The notes under the pieces: generated by a model
Seen by the model: the letters and a program-made list of their open reading frames with translations, nothing else
What the model was told of the DNA's origin: nothing
Databases searched by the model: none
Program-made: the position numbers and the translations under genes
Part shown: piece after piece, positions 33,401-46,659 of the stretch
Numbering within the stretch: position 1 is the first letter of the stretch
How the letters are laid out: each line of letters opens with the position of its first letter
NCBI GenBank assembly: GCA_949358305.1
Contig: OX442320.1
Coordinates: 7,332,259-7,396,258 of the forward strand
Direction of reading: 5' to 3'
Origin: Strigamia acuminata
Taxonomy: Eukaryota > Arthropoda > Chilopoda > Geophilomorpha > Linotaeniidae
DNA length: 64,000 nt

Positions 33401-36400
33401 TGAGTTTTTGCAACTTTATTTACGACCCATTTTTTTTTTCTTTTTTTACCAAAAAAAAATCCCCTCAAAGGTCAATGCACAATTTCAGCAACTTTAAAAT
33501 TTAAAATTAAATCCATCTAATTAAAAAAGAAAAATTACCATCAAACAGAAAAATAAGAACCAACTGCGAAAACAACTCACTTGGCCACAGAACACCATGT
33601 TAAAATACTTCGTTGTTTTTGATGTGAATGAATTTATTTATGCGCAATTTTGATGCATTTAGTTCAATTTAAATTTATTATAAAGGGTGTCCCAAAATTA
33701 ACGCAAGATTTGAATTTGCCGCCATTTGTGCAGTAAATTGCTGGCAATCCTGAAAAAAAAAACAATTTGACAGCTGAGAGTTTAGGGTTAGTAAAAATGG
33801 AGCGTTACGCAGTTCTTTCTGCCGAAATTGGATGATATTGATGTTTATATAAAGAATATATAAGAAGTGTATTTTTTAAATCCGGCCCTTGCGATTCGTT
33901 ATAACGTTCGACCGAACTAATAAGACCGCAAATTATTAAATTAATAGGTCGTGTTTAATTTTAGTCTGGAATTGATGAGTGCTTTAAGCCTAGTTATCAA
34001 TTTGTGTTCATCTGGCACGCGTTATGCCTCATAAATTCCCGCCAGTTTGACTCCTCCATTAAATTAAGGCTGAAATAACTCCTTGAGAAACCAAACAACT
34101 CAAAAATCCTCCAAACATTTTCCTTTTACACGTCTTTCGTAAATCTATCAATCATTATTCATCTTTGCGAGCGACATATTGGGGTTTGTCTTCCTGTTGC
34201 ATTGCGGTCCGCATTTCCCAACCATATTTGCCTCCCACTGAAATTACACGGCTTCGTCCTCGTCACGTGTTGTTATGTCTGCCCTGGGGTCAGTTCGGCC
34301 TTCCCAGAACCCATTTTTGCTTCTATCAATTTAATCCTTTTTTTGTTGTGCTAATCGATTTGTTGTTTTGATACTTTGCACCGCGATTAAGGGAATTATG
34401 GCTAATGAGTTACACGGGGGCGAATTCGTATATAATTCGTATATTTATTCGTAGCGTCGTTATATTTTTTCGTCCTTGTTATTTTTACGAGGTTTTGGGC
34501 CCTCGAAAACCGGAAAATTATGCAAATTGCGATCACTTTAGATGGTGTTTGTAAAATATATTACATAAGCTGCTTATAAAGATGGCACCTTAGCTCGAGG
34601 GCGATTTGGTCGGTCTTGTAGGCGTTTGTCAGTTGATTTCTTGGCCTTTTTTGGATGGGTGAAGGTTGACTCGACTTTTCTTTAATTTTGCATTGCATTT
34701 TATTGCTCGAGTCTCACACTGGAAACATCCAGCAGCTCCTAACTCCCCGAGCTTCGCGGCGGACCCCACATAAGATAATTTGCTGTTTTCGCCTTTCGAC
34801 TACTTAATTTTTGAGAATGAAGTTACCCTCGTGCACAAAGGTAAAACTGAAAACAAAACGAGTTTATTTGGAATTTAATTTTTCGTTTTGCGATCGCTAA
34901 AGTGCGATATGCTTTAATTTTTTACTGTTTTTTTTTTTTTTTTTTTTTTTGTTGTTGTTGTCATTCAAATCACGTTTTGGGTGACCTTTTCGGTGGTATT
35001 TGTGTGTAAAAATTAAAATGGGTCATTGGGTTATCGGCCATTTTATTTGCTTATTGAAGTAAAACCAGGTTGGGAATGATTTTTGCTCACAAGTCAGTCG
35101 CGAGTGGAACGTTTGCGCGGTTCCAAGTTTGAAAATTGAAGCGACTGGGTTAAATGTGTCCACCACCCCTTGTTTAGATCAAGGTAAACGAGATTTTTGA
35201 GGTGTTTTTTAATGTATTCCAAGGTTGGTTTAGTATTATGCAGTTTTTACCCGATTTTGACTAATTTGGATGTGGGAAAATGCGGTAATTGAATGGGGAA
35301 AGTAATTAGAACGCAAAGACAGTTTTATGAATTCTTGTCCGCCTTTGGAATTTGAAAGTGATGAAATATATGAGAGATTTTTTTATTTTTTTTTTTGGAT
35401 TTATTCGGTTATTTATTTATTTATTTTGCATTTTTCTTTCAGCCTCAGGGTTTTGATTCTCACACACATTCCTTTCGCTCCAAACTCGTCCATAAACAAG
35501 TAACTTGCCAATATTGTCAACAGCCAATTACCCAGCTTGGAAGCAGTTGTCGAAGTAAGAGCTTTTTTTTTTTTTTTTTTTTTTTTAAGGGTTTCCTCAA
35601 GAAAAAAAGTAAAAATGTTTTTTTTTTATTTTTTGTTTTTTTTATATTTTAACTTGGGGTTATCCAATCTTTCCATTTTGGGTGTGGCTCTGATAATGAA
35701 TCTGTTATTTTTTCCTCCCTTTTTCAAGTTTAAGTTGGCCTTGGGTCCTTAACTCCACCCTAGACACACGTTATAAAATCTCTGCTCACTCGAGTTAAAA
35801 TGTTGTAGAAATTTAGTGATGAAAAATTTGAAAAACAAAATTAAAATTTTTTTTTTTTATAATTTTATAAAATTTTAAAAACAAAAAACAAAAAAAATAT
35901 TTTTTTTTAAAAAATAAATTTTAATGAAAAGATTGGTATTTATTTTTTATGTAAATAATTTATTTTATCCTGTTAAAAATTATGGCCCAAGTGTGAAAGA
36001 ACTTTGAATTCTCATTACTATGCAACTGTGGAGTCTCAAACCTGACTTTACCACGCCCATTTCCAGGTCACTTCTTAAGGTGTTGCGCGCACCTGTGTCT
36101 CTAAAGTATTGTTCTCGACGTGTTCTTCGAATAATTGCAATTTTTTCCACACACATTGCACTTTAAAAATCAAAAATATTCAATTCCCCTTAAAAAAAAA
36201 TCAACTTTTTCACTTTTTTATTTTTATTTTTATTTCCACATTTTTCACAACTTTAATAATTCAACATTGGGACTAATTTTTCCATTTCGTTTGCAGTTTG
36301 CAAGTACATTTGTCATCCCGAATGCCAACCGAGGGTAAGTGGCAATTTTAAAAATTGAGATTTAGGTTGAAGATGGCTGAAATTCGCTGCCCACTTTTGA

Positions 36401-39400
36401 TTGTCTGGAAATACCGGAATGATTTACAGAAAGGATTAGGTCAAGTGGGGAGCAAATTCCCCAACATGTTATGCAATTCTTTAAATAAAAATTGACTAGT
36501 TAATAACCAGATGTTGATATTTATATTGTTTTTCTAAACAAAAAATGGATTTAAATTAAATATATCGTTGCGAAACGGAGGGAAATGGAGGAAATTTGGG
36601 TTACACGTTTCAGGTTTCAGGATTTTTCACTTTTTTCAACAAAAACGACATGTTTTCTTTTTTTCTTGCTTTTTTCCTCTTAAATTTATTTTTAGTTGCC
36701 AACTTGTCCTACGTTTTCATTCATAGCTCTTTTGCCGCATCACTTGAGGTGTTGCGAGACCGGAATTTATTCCCATGATGGAGGTTTTCATATTTTTTTA
36801 AATTAACGAGATAAAATGGCGACGTTTTGGGGGTTTTGATACAAGTGTGTGTTTGTACTATGTTTGGGATTGCGATGATATACTCGAGATGGAATTTTGC
36901 CAATTTGTAGAGCTCTTTTTGAAGTTCTTTCGACTCCTTATAAAGTTCTTCACGTGGGTCTATTTATAAATAGTTTCATGTTAGCCCTGCAACACACCAA
37001 CACGGCACTCATTTTCTAACCTGCTTAGCTAAGTATTGGAACTCGGTTTAAATTCACACCTGTCTGGCGGTAGGTTGTAATTATTTTCCCCCTTTTTTCC
37101 CTCTTTTTCGCTCTAGTAATTACTGTAGTTTTACCAAATTGACTCGTTAATCGTCCCACTTGCCCGTAATGAATGTTATGTAATTGTCAATAAGTTAATA
37201 AGCGAGTGGGGAGTTTTTCGTATTTTGTTTTATTGCAAGTTTTGTTATTTTGTTTTGTTTGATTTTTCGAGTGTTCCCCGCCGAAGTTTTCGTTTATTTC
37301 GAGCAGTTACTCAGCGGGTTCGTGAAATTGAATTACAGTCTTGTCTAAATATAGTCAAAGATCTAGTTTAATGCCTTTAAAATATTGAACACAAAGCTAA
37401 GCCAACTGTCACTCAGTCTTCCACAACCACTTTTTTAGAAAATGTCTTTTTTTTTATTTTTAAATTTTTTTTCAAGCGAGAAAAGATTCTGAATGTTACT
37501 TCCGCTTGAGAAATATTTCCTGTATCATTTTAATATGATTTTTTTTTTCTTTTTTCTTTCACGACTGTTTTTAATCTCAGATTAAAACATCTGGTTCGTT
37601 TTTAGAATACCAAATATCCTGACTGGAATGTATGTGAAATGATATTTGGAGTTTTATTAATATTTTTTTTGTTGTTGGTATTTTAATATAAAAAAAATAA
37701 ATTGATAAGATTATTATTTTTGATAAAAAATAAATTTCCAGGAGACTATACCTTTACCTTATCACAAACTTGTACAAAATCTTCGCAAAGTGAAGTGATT
37801 TGACGTGAATTAATGTTTAATTTTCTCACTTTCAGGTGGCCTTAATATGCGACAATTCGTACTACCAGAAAACGGTAAGTGATACATTCTAACATTAAAA
37901 AAAAAATTATTAAAAAAAAAAACGACCCAGTTCATCGACTATGAATATATTTCTTTTTGTTGTTTTAACATTCCTTATTTAGTACCTCGCTAAACAAGAA
38001 CTATTTCTGTAACTGGTCAAATAAATAAATAAAGGAGTGGGATTTTATTTCCCATTGAGTAAACAAAAAAGCCGGGGTTAGATGGCATTTTCGAATGGAA
38101 ATTTGTGCATTTTTAATTGTTTTATCGCTGGTTTTCTATCGATAAACATGGAAAAAGCGTTGTTCGAAACATCCCACACCTGTGGCTTGGATTTTAGATA
38201 ATAAATGGTTTGTTTTTACCTGAACCAATAATCGGGACTCAGGTTGGCAAGTGATCATTCCTGGTAAAATACATCTGCACTTGCACTCGGATGCTGCATC
38301 TTTTACCAGTTTGAATTCATCCGGTTTTAATCTTTAACCAAGAGTAATTAGAGTGGGGGGAACTATTTATATCGATCGAAATTGGATTGTAAACATGGAA
38401 TTTCTACGTTTGTGTCGGCTTAAAGGCGTCAGTTATTGGTCGGATGATGAAAAATATTTTCTGTCTTCAATTTTTCATCGCCTCGCTTTCACTTTGTGGC
38501 ATACGGCTTTGTTTATCGAGGTCAGGAATTTTAGAAATGGCAACAAAAATTTAATATTTATTTTTTAAAGTTGAAATTTTTAATTTTTTAATTTTTTTTT
38601 TAATTTTTTAGAAAAATTACGATGGTTTAAATAAACAGCAATCTCTTCATTCTCCCTTCTATCTGCCATCTTCGCACCAAGTTGTAGGAACTTTGCCGAA
38701 ATCTGTAAGTCGAATCAAAATATTTTAAAAATTCGCGTCGGTTTGAGATTGGAGTTGAAAAGTTTAAACGAGTATATATACACAAAAAAAAGAGATTGTA
38801 ATTCACTTTTTATTACTAACCTTGACCTTTTCGGATAGTAAAAAGGGCTCTTGAAATATTATCTTTCATTTTTTTTTTGGCTATTTGGATCTTGAAAGCA
38901 TAGTAGGGAAAAAAAATGGAAAATATTGCATAATGTTAATAATTCAAGTTGCATCAATGTTTTGGATGGATTGTTTTGTTCTAATCAGGATGGAAACTAA
39001 TTTTTTTGATCATTTGATACTTGATATTACGAAAATGGCATTTGAAAGGCGTAAAAAGTTGTTAGTTCTTCCTGTGAACGCAACTGGAAAGATCATTTTT
39101 AAAGGAAGTTTAGGGTTAAGATGTTGTGCGAAAGATGTTCGGTAAATATGAAGTATTTTACTTTACAGCACAGTTTACCTTTTTCGAAACATTTTACATA
39201 TCACACAACGTACCGAGTTCCGTAAGTATTTCATTGAAAAAGATTTTTATTTACGGAGTATTTTTATTTATTTTGATTTTACTTCGTTAGGGACCGGAGC
39301 GCAGGCGACATTTTGGAAATGGATATAATTTATATAACGGAACGGGTCATTGGTAAGCTTGTTTAGATTTTTTTTATTTAAATTAAATACAAATTTATTG

Positions 39401-42400
39401 TTTTAAATTCAGTTATGACCTTTCCTTTGGTTGGAAATGAAAAAATCTACCGTGAAAACCTGCGCGAGGTGACACAGATGCTGAAAATCAAGCACGGCGA
39501 TAAATATATGGTAAGTTACGACCGAAATTGATGTTTTAGAGACGTGTTTTCAACTATTTGTTTCCTTATTTGTAGGTTTTCAATTTATCTGAACGGCGCT
39601 ATGACCTTACACGATTGAATAAGCAAGTTATGGACTTTGGTTGGCCCGATCGACTCGCCCCACCTCTCGAAAGAATTTGTAGCATTTGCAAGTCCATGGA
39701 TTCTTGGCTCAACTCAGATCCACAACACATAGTCGTTTTGCATTCAAAAGTAGTTTATTTTATACACATTTTCAATCAATATTTATTATAAATATTTGCG
39801 TTGTCGATTGCTTTTCTTAGGGTGGGAAAGAGCGTGTTGGGATCGTTACCGAAGCATATCGCCATTACAGCAGCATATGTGCAAGGTATAATAAATAAGT
39901 CATCAATTTTATCAGGAGTTTAATCAGGAAATTTAATACTTTGCAGCACCGATCAAGCTCTAGATAGGTTTGCGATGAAGCGTTACTACGATGACAAGAT
40001 TGGAAATCTGAGCCAACCTTCTCAAAAGAGGTACATCGAGGGTTTTTGCACAGAAAATAAATTTTTTTTTTGTTAATTTTTTTTATTTTTCTTAAGGTAC
40101 ATTAAGTATTTTTCCGGTCTGTTGTCCGGGGCCATTAGAATAAACAGCAGTCCGCTTTATCTGCATCATGTTGTTGTTTCAGGCGTGCCAAATTATGATG
40201 GAAAAGGGGGTGAGATTTATTTTATTTGTTTTTTTAATTGTGTGAAACATTCTTGCTTGTTATCGTCCACTTGTTTTATCTTTTGGCGAGATTATCTCTT
40301 GAAATGTTTATGATTCAAGTGCATGAAATCAAAGAACTCTTTGTTCTGGAGTCGGGATTAGGAAAATGAGAAGAGTTTTGTAAGATTTCGTTTTATCGAA
40401 GTTTTAATAATTTCCTGCGGAGTTTTATTAATGGGATAGAGACTCGAATCAACGGAAAAGGAAACGAAATTTTTTTGCTTTAAATGTGTGAGAAGTAAAA
40501 AAGAAATGTTGGTAATTGATAATTTACATGCGACGAGTGGAACTTTTTTTTAAAATTTAAGTTTAAGTGTTTTGAGATATAGTAGCACTTTAATTTTGAT
40601 GAATAAAAAATTGTTTTCAATTTTGCAACAATATATAATTAAAAAATTAAAAATTATTATTTTTTTTTTTTGGTTTAGGGTGCAAAGCATTTCTGAAGGT
40701 CTACCAAGGGATGAACCAAATGTACTCGACCGGCATTTAGTAAGTCGATTTAATTTAATTAATTTAATTTTTTAATTTTTTTTTAAATTTTTTATTTAAA
40801 AAAGCAACGTAACAAGCAACATGGGTCGTGTATTCATCCCTTTAGAAGTTCCCTTGCAACTGCGAGGTGACATTATGCTCAAATGCTATCACAAAGCGCG
40901 TTCAACGACCCGTGAAGTCATTTTTCGTTGCCAATTTCATACATGTGCCATTTCGGATCATGTGCTCATATTAGCTAAGGAAGAACTCGATGATGCCAGT
41001 CAAGGTTATTATTATTATTTTCATAAAATAATTAAAAATTTGCATTTTATTTTATTTTTTTTAAATTCTAGATAAAAGATTTCCAGCAGACGCTCGTGTG
41101 GAAATCAAATTTTCATCCGGGCCCGAACATTTTCAAGGCAAGTTTGTTTGTTTTAGACAAAAATGTTTAAATTACCGATGATGAATTACTCCCAATTACA
41201 AACTAGGTCGTAGTTCGTCTAGTAAATAGGTCGTCGACGTATTAAAAAAAAGCTAATTGGTGTTAATTACTTACTGTTCGTTTAGGAAACGGCTATGAGA
41301 TGCCACACCCCATCGAGTCGTCCACGGACCCAGTCGTCCGCTGGGATTCTTACGAGAATTTCGACGCCGTCCCCGAAGACAATCCTGAGAGTAAGAAAAA
41401 CCAAAAAACAAAAAACCAACCAATTAATCCAATTTTTCTCCTCCTCCTCCTCAAAAATAGCATTAGATGACTTGGATTTAAGTCTCTCAAGTAAGAAAAT
41501 GCTAAATAAAAATAATTATTTTTTAATTAATTAAAAAAAATAATTTATTTTAATTTAAGAACATAACCAAGGCCCAGTCGACGGCAATCTGTACGCAACA
41601 GTGTCTAAACGCAGACCATTGATGAATGGCAACATGGAAGATCTATACGAGGGCATTCACACCATCAGCATGGACTCAGGAATTTCTTCGGCCGCACCTT
41701 TGATAATGAACGGCACACCCTCCTCTCAATCACCCGTCACTCAAGCAGAAATTCACACCCATCCGTCTTATTCGAGCGAACAGTCCAAATTAGACGAAGT
41801 TCTAACGGGAATGTTGATGGATACTCGGTCGTTACCCGACATTAAGCCTACTTACGCCACTTACACCGTGACCACCAAGTACACGGGCTCCGGCTCCGAT
41901 TCCGACAAACCGCCCGCGCTCGTCAGTCCGAAATTGGTGCGCAAACAAATCAAGAAGACGATCGATCTTAGCGACGACGACGACACGCCGTACCACGCTT
42001 CTAAAGACAGCAAACCTTTCACGTACCTCGTGCCGTCGAGTCCATCCGCTCAGAGGAAAAACGTGCAGCCGATCTCCGCCACTTTACCCGCGACGCAGCT
42101 TAAGGTCACTCAAACTAGACGGGAGGAGCGATACGTCACGTCGCCCACTCACACTCGACGTGAAGAACGATACGTCACGTCCCCGACACCCACGACACCC
42201 GAACCCAAGTATTAAAATTAAAAAAAAAAAAATTAAATTTTTTTAAATTAAATTTTTTAAATTTTTTTTTTAGATCTGACGACGAGTTAATTGGAGACCC
42301 CGAGAACTGGCTGCACCGTCAGCAGCAAAAACTGCGCGATCGGCGGGAAGCGCGCATCCACGCCGACCGCCACCACCGCGAACAAAGACTTCTGCAAGAA

Positions 42401-45367
42401 TTTAAAACCACGCGCCACCATTTGATGCCCCCGTCCTTGGCCGACTCGCTCGACGACGAAACCTATCTGAGTGACACGCTCGCGTCTTTGGAAGCATTCA
42501 GTTCGCGCGAAACGTCACCCGGAAAGGGAGGCTTGACCACCCCGTTGCACATCAACATCTACAACGGCTACACGTCGTCGCAAAGCTCGAGTCCGTACGT
42601 GGCCACGAAAAAACCGCCGCTGTCGAACGGAGTGCAGGGACGAGCCAGCGCACCCGCGTCGCCGCTCATCCCAGCCAGAACGAGCAGTCGAGACGTGCGC
42701 GTACGTTACAACGCGTGGCCGGCGGCCGCAGCGCCTCCGCCGCAACAACAACACCGTCCGGTTCAGCGACAACGCTCGGACACGTCTCACGATCGTGAAA
42801 GGCCGTTCGTAACGGTCAAGAGGGCGATCGAGCAGGCTAGGAAAAACCCGGAACAAAGCTATCCGTCGTACCAGCACTCGTACGCTTACAGCTACGGCGA
42901 AGCGCTGCGCTCGGCGCCCCCGCTCGCCACTTCTTCCCCGGCCGACCACATGCACGAAAAACCGTCCGGATTATTGACGACGGCGCCGCCCAAGCTGGCC
43001 GCAGCGCCGGGTAATTTACCTTGAAACGTCAAATGTCAAATTAATTAATTAGATTTTGTTTTTAAGGCACGTCACGTTTAACCGAGCTTGAAATGTCACT
43101 CCAGGCTGTTAATTCGCCAGTTACGTCGACCCCGAAGCCGCAGACAGAAATACACAGACAATTATCCCCGAAAATGAAGCGAAAAGTAGGATTTTGGGTG
43201 ATAACTTGAAAGGAAATTGATTGAATTTGAATTTTTGATGGATTTAGGTCGTGGAATACTCGACTATGACTGATTCCAACACGTATTGGAGTCAGGACGA
43301 GTCGTCGGGGAAGGAGGAAGACCGTCCGTTAACTCCCGGTTTCCCCGTGCAACCGCGGACTCCTTATTTCAATCGAGCGCCGTCACCGAGTCACCAGACT
43401 AGCGGGTTGCCGCCCAAAAGTCCAACCACTTCACGGTGGGTGCTTTGCGGCCGGGATGAACGATGGAGCGAATTGGAATGCTTTTATAAATTTTATTCGA
43501 TGCTATTAATAGTCTTCCCTTAGATATTTAGTGGCACTCATTTGAGCTTTTTCTCTTTTTGTTTGGTTTTGTTTTGTTTGCACTGCTCAGTCGTGCTTAC
43601 ACTGTCCCTGGTGGTGGTATTTGTGTTCGACCCCAGTTGCGTAGATGGCCGTCGAGTTCTTCTTCAGCTTCTACTAACACAAGGTTGGTATTGGCCGTTT
43701 TGATTTCTCACCGCGTTTAGTTTTGCTGAAGTTTTTTTTTACGTTTATTCGCTTTTGTTAACATTTTCGTGTCATGTGCGAGGTTTGATTAAGTGGTTTG
43801 ATGGATTTCTTTGTAACAGCAAAGACAGAAGTCCGTCACCAGCGACGATTTATCAGATTCGGACGGGGATAGGAGCGCACATCGATGCGCATCCGCAGTC
43901 GCAGACCGGTCAGAGCAGTCCGTCCGTTTATTTTGGCCAGTCGAGGCGAAACAGCATTTCGTCGATGAGCGGTTGTTAATTTTAATTATTTATACATTTT
44001 GTAAATTTTATAATTTTTAAATTGGTTTTTTTTTTTAGATTCGTACGAAGTTATTACTCACGCACCGACATTTATAAAAGACACGTCGAAATATTGGTAC
44101 AAACCCAACATCAGCCGTGAAGACGGTAAATCGATTTTATCGTTGAATTGAGCGAATTTATTTATTTATTTTTGCTTTTATTCAGCTATCAATCTGCTTA
44201 AAGACAAACCACCCGGATCTTTCATCGTACGTGATAGTAACTCGTTCCCCGGTGCGTATGGACTCGCGCTCAAAGTTGCTATTCCTCCACCCAACGTTCA
44301 AAATAAATCGGGTAAATAAAAATTTTGTCCCGTATATATATTTTTTTTCGTGACGAATTTATTTCAGGCGATATGAGCAACGAGCTTGTTCGTCATTTCC
44401 TAATCGAACCGACGCATCAAGGTGTTCGTCTCAAAGGCTGCAGCAACGAACCCGTGTTCGGCAGTTTGTCGGCTCTGGTTTACCAGCACTCGATCACACC
44501 GATGGCGTTGCCGTGCAGACTCCTATTGCCCGACGCAGGTGCTTTGAATTTAAACGAATAAATTGAATAAAATGGAATTAATTTATATTTTTTTTTAAGA
44601 TTTGCTCGATTCGCTGTTGAGTGATGTCACAGGACCGAGTTCCGCCGCACAACTCCTTTCGCAAGGAGCGGGTAATTAATTAATTAATTTTTATTTTGTT
44701 TTTAAATAAATAATGAAATTGTTTCAGCGTGTAACGTCCTCTACTTGTACTCCGTCGGCATCGAACTGTTGACGGGACCCGAAGCAGTGCGCAAAGCAAC
44801 TGCAAAAATGCTCGCGGAGAGACCTTTGCCCAAACCGACCGTTGTCCACTTCAAGGTGTCTTCGCAAGGGATCACCATGACCGACAGCACTAGAAAGTGA
44901 GAGAGATAAATGAGAATTCGTGGATTTGTGTTTTAAATGCCGTAATTCAATTTAGGTTGTTTTTCCGACACCATTATCCCGTCAACGCGATCTCCCACTG
45001 CGGTCTGGAGCCCGGAGATCGTCGATGGACACAGTACAACGAAGAAACTGGACAAGCAATCAGCACTCAGTGAGTTTAACACGATAAACGTGGAGTTGAA
45101 CGGTTTAGTGACTAGTTTTTATCGTTTTTCAGTCGCGTTTTTGGTTTTATCTCGGCGAAACGCACCGATCCGAACGACAACTTGTGCCATTTGTTCGCCG
45201 AATTGGAACCGGAGCAGCCGGCATTTGCTATTGTGAACTTTGTTACCAAGGTGATGATGATGGCGCCTCAAACACCGTCGACTCCGAGGACCCCCGGGAG
45301 TGTGCAGAGTCAGAGGAGGATGTTGACGGCGATGTCGCCAGAAGATGCGCAAAAGTGTTGCGATTGA
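30471..45367 (+). CDS. Tensin, full length (C1, PTP-like, C2, SH2, PTB)
   Basis: Thirty coding exons sum to 1460 residues in frame: 30471-30548, 35443-35554, 36297-36334, 37836-37874, 38612-38704, 39169-39221, 39291-39352, 39413-39510, 39576-39749, 39821-39885, 39947-40030, 40097-40209, 40679-40739, 40805-41004, 41072-41137, 41286-41390, 41461-41490, 41560-42208, 42274-43010, 43067-43185, 43248-43435, 43591-43683, 43820-43971, 44039-44125, 44186-44311, 44368-44538, 44600-44671, 44728-44896, 44956-45069, 45133-45367. Order: C1 zinc finger (HSFRSKL...CQYC...CKYICHPEC), PTEN-like phosphatase ([10 protein letters not shown] to HSKGGKERVG), C2, disordered middle, SH2 (FWYKP-like [31 protein letters not shown]), PTB ([27 protein letters not shown]). 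Tensins link integrin tails to actin at focal adhesions. The phosphatase loop has Ser in place of Cys. The first exon is joined only by phase. One intron is GC-AG (donor at 41138). Confidence 0.94.
30549..35442 (+). other. Tensin intron 1
   Basis: A 4.9-kb intron, AT-rich with long T runs (for example 34928-34950). It holds a truncated mariner/IS630-like end at about 33684-33835. No internal exon was recognised. Confidence 0.6.
33684..33835 (+). mobile_element. Truncated 5' end of a mariner/IS630-like element
   Basis: It begins GGGTGTCCCAAAATTAACGC, a form common at the ends of mariner/IS630-type elements in insects. A short leader and an ATG that gives a few codons ([12 protein letters not shown]) before a stop follow. 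No opposite end and no transposase body are present, so it is a dead remnant. The family call is from recognition only. Confidence 0.45.
36335..37835 (+). other. Tensin intron 3
   Basis: AT-rich intron; nothing recognised. The similar stretches 37875-38611 (intron 4) and 38705-39168 (intron 5) also show no further exon. Confidence 0.5.
40210..40678 (+). other. Tensin intron 12 (within the C2 domain)
   Basis: Splits the GKGG|CKAF block of the C2 domain. AT-rich; nothing else seen. Confidence 0.55.
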
Positions 45368-45864
45368 GTCGACAGGAGTTTGAAATATTGAAGATATTTT
45401 CGAGAATGTTTCTCAAAATGTGCATAATTGATTGGGAAATTTTGAAAAAATTTTGTTAGCATAAATGCACTTATTGTCTCGTTATATAATTGTATGTAAT
45501 TTTTATTTTTATTATATGTTATATTGATTTTACTGTATTTATTTATCTAATCTGTAATCGGTTTATATGTGCATATTTAACTGGTGCTTTAAGTGTACTA
45601 GCCGCGTGTTTGTGATGCCAATGCCATTTAACTTCATGTCTTATTACAAAATACAAATATAGTTCGATTTGAAAAGTAGTTTTTTATCTTTTTTTATTAG
45701 CTAACGGAAAAAAATAATAAGCGAATGTTTAATCAAAAGGAGTGTTCAAACGTGCGATTATCGCGGCGATTATTCAATTTTTATTTTTTGCACTTTAATG
45801 TGTTGAGAATTTTTATTGTTGCTTCGATTTTCGTGGGTTTCCCTCGTATATCTAGTCTGTAACC

Positions 45865-45870
45865 AATAAA
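45865..45870 (+). terminator. Polyadenylation signal AATAAA, tensin
   Basis: AATAAA about 500 bp after the stop codon, followed by T-rich and GT-rich sequence. The corresponding site is present in the duplicate near 61050. Confidence 0.45.
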
Positions 45871-46097
45871 TTTCAGAAAAATTAAAATTAAAATACGCTT
45901 GTTTATTGTTACGGCTTGTTTTTAAACTGGAAAGGCATATTTGAACATTCGGCAGGAGCGTGTCGCCATCTTTAGTATCAACGAATCGGCGTAAAAATCA
46001 ATCTTCGTGAAAAATTTATACAGTAAGTTGCTTTCTTTTCCCACTCGAGGTCGCTGTTATCAGTCGAGCGTCGGTTATAGTTGCGTACGATTTGAAA

Positions 46098-46378
46098 ATG
46101 GACTCGGAAGGCCTAAACAGCGCAACAATGTTTAAGCTTGGACGAACAAGGTTTAAGTAATTCAATTTTTCTCAATAATCGATGTTTTAAGCCCTATCGC
46201 TCAAGAAAATCTTTGAAAATAAACTTCAATCCACAGGTTTAATTTGATGTTTAATTTGACGTGTATCGCGTTGGCCGATCTATTGTTTCTTCACGTGTTG
46301 ATGAACAAAATATGGAGACGGTATAAAAATCTGGACAACCACGAACGGAGCCCGAACAACTTGAGAGGCCATCGTAAT
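46098..46378 (+). CDS. Gene X, first two exons of an unrecognised membrane protein (incomplete)
   Basis: ATG at 46098 starts exon 1 (MDSEGLNSATMF...). Two donors fit the same frame: after 46129 or after 46150. Exon 2 is 46237-46378 (acceptor TCCACAG, donor GTAAGT) and encodes one hydrophobic segment, NLTCIALADLLFLHVLMN, followed by a basic, polar stretch (KIWRRYKNLDN). A short N-terminal tail plus one membrane segment suits a type II anchor, but no catalytic part is visible. The satellite begins in the following intron and no later exon was found before the window ends. A frameshifted copy exists at 61396-61658. I do not recognise the family. Confidence 0.5.
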
Positions 46379-46659
46379 GTAAGTTTTAAATCACATTTTC
46401 TTTAAACAAAAAGCGTTTTTCCTTGAAATTGCAAATTACAATGTCGTAGTTGGTTTTATGTGTTTTATTTTTGCATTGGTTATATCTGTACAGAAAAACT
46501 CGACAAAAAAACTTTTTTATTGTTAATCTCGTGACAAGATACGAAATCATTGTTAATTTCTTACAGTAAAATCATCACTCTTGAGTGTTTGCAATCATGA
46601 AATTTTGGTATCTATTTACAACAGATAACATTTTTTTTTGAATATTGATAAACAAATCG

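Noticed and set aside
42515-42955. 146-codon Arg-rich open frame on - strand
   Set aside because: Antisense shadow of the GC-rich tensin exon 42274-43010.
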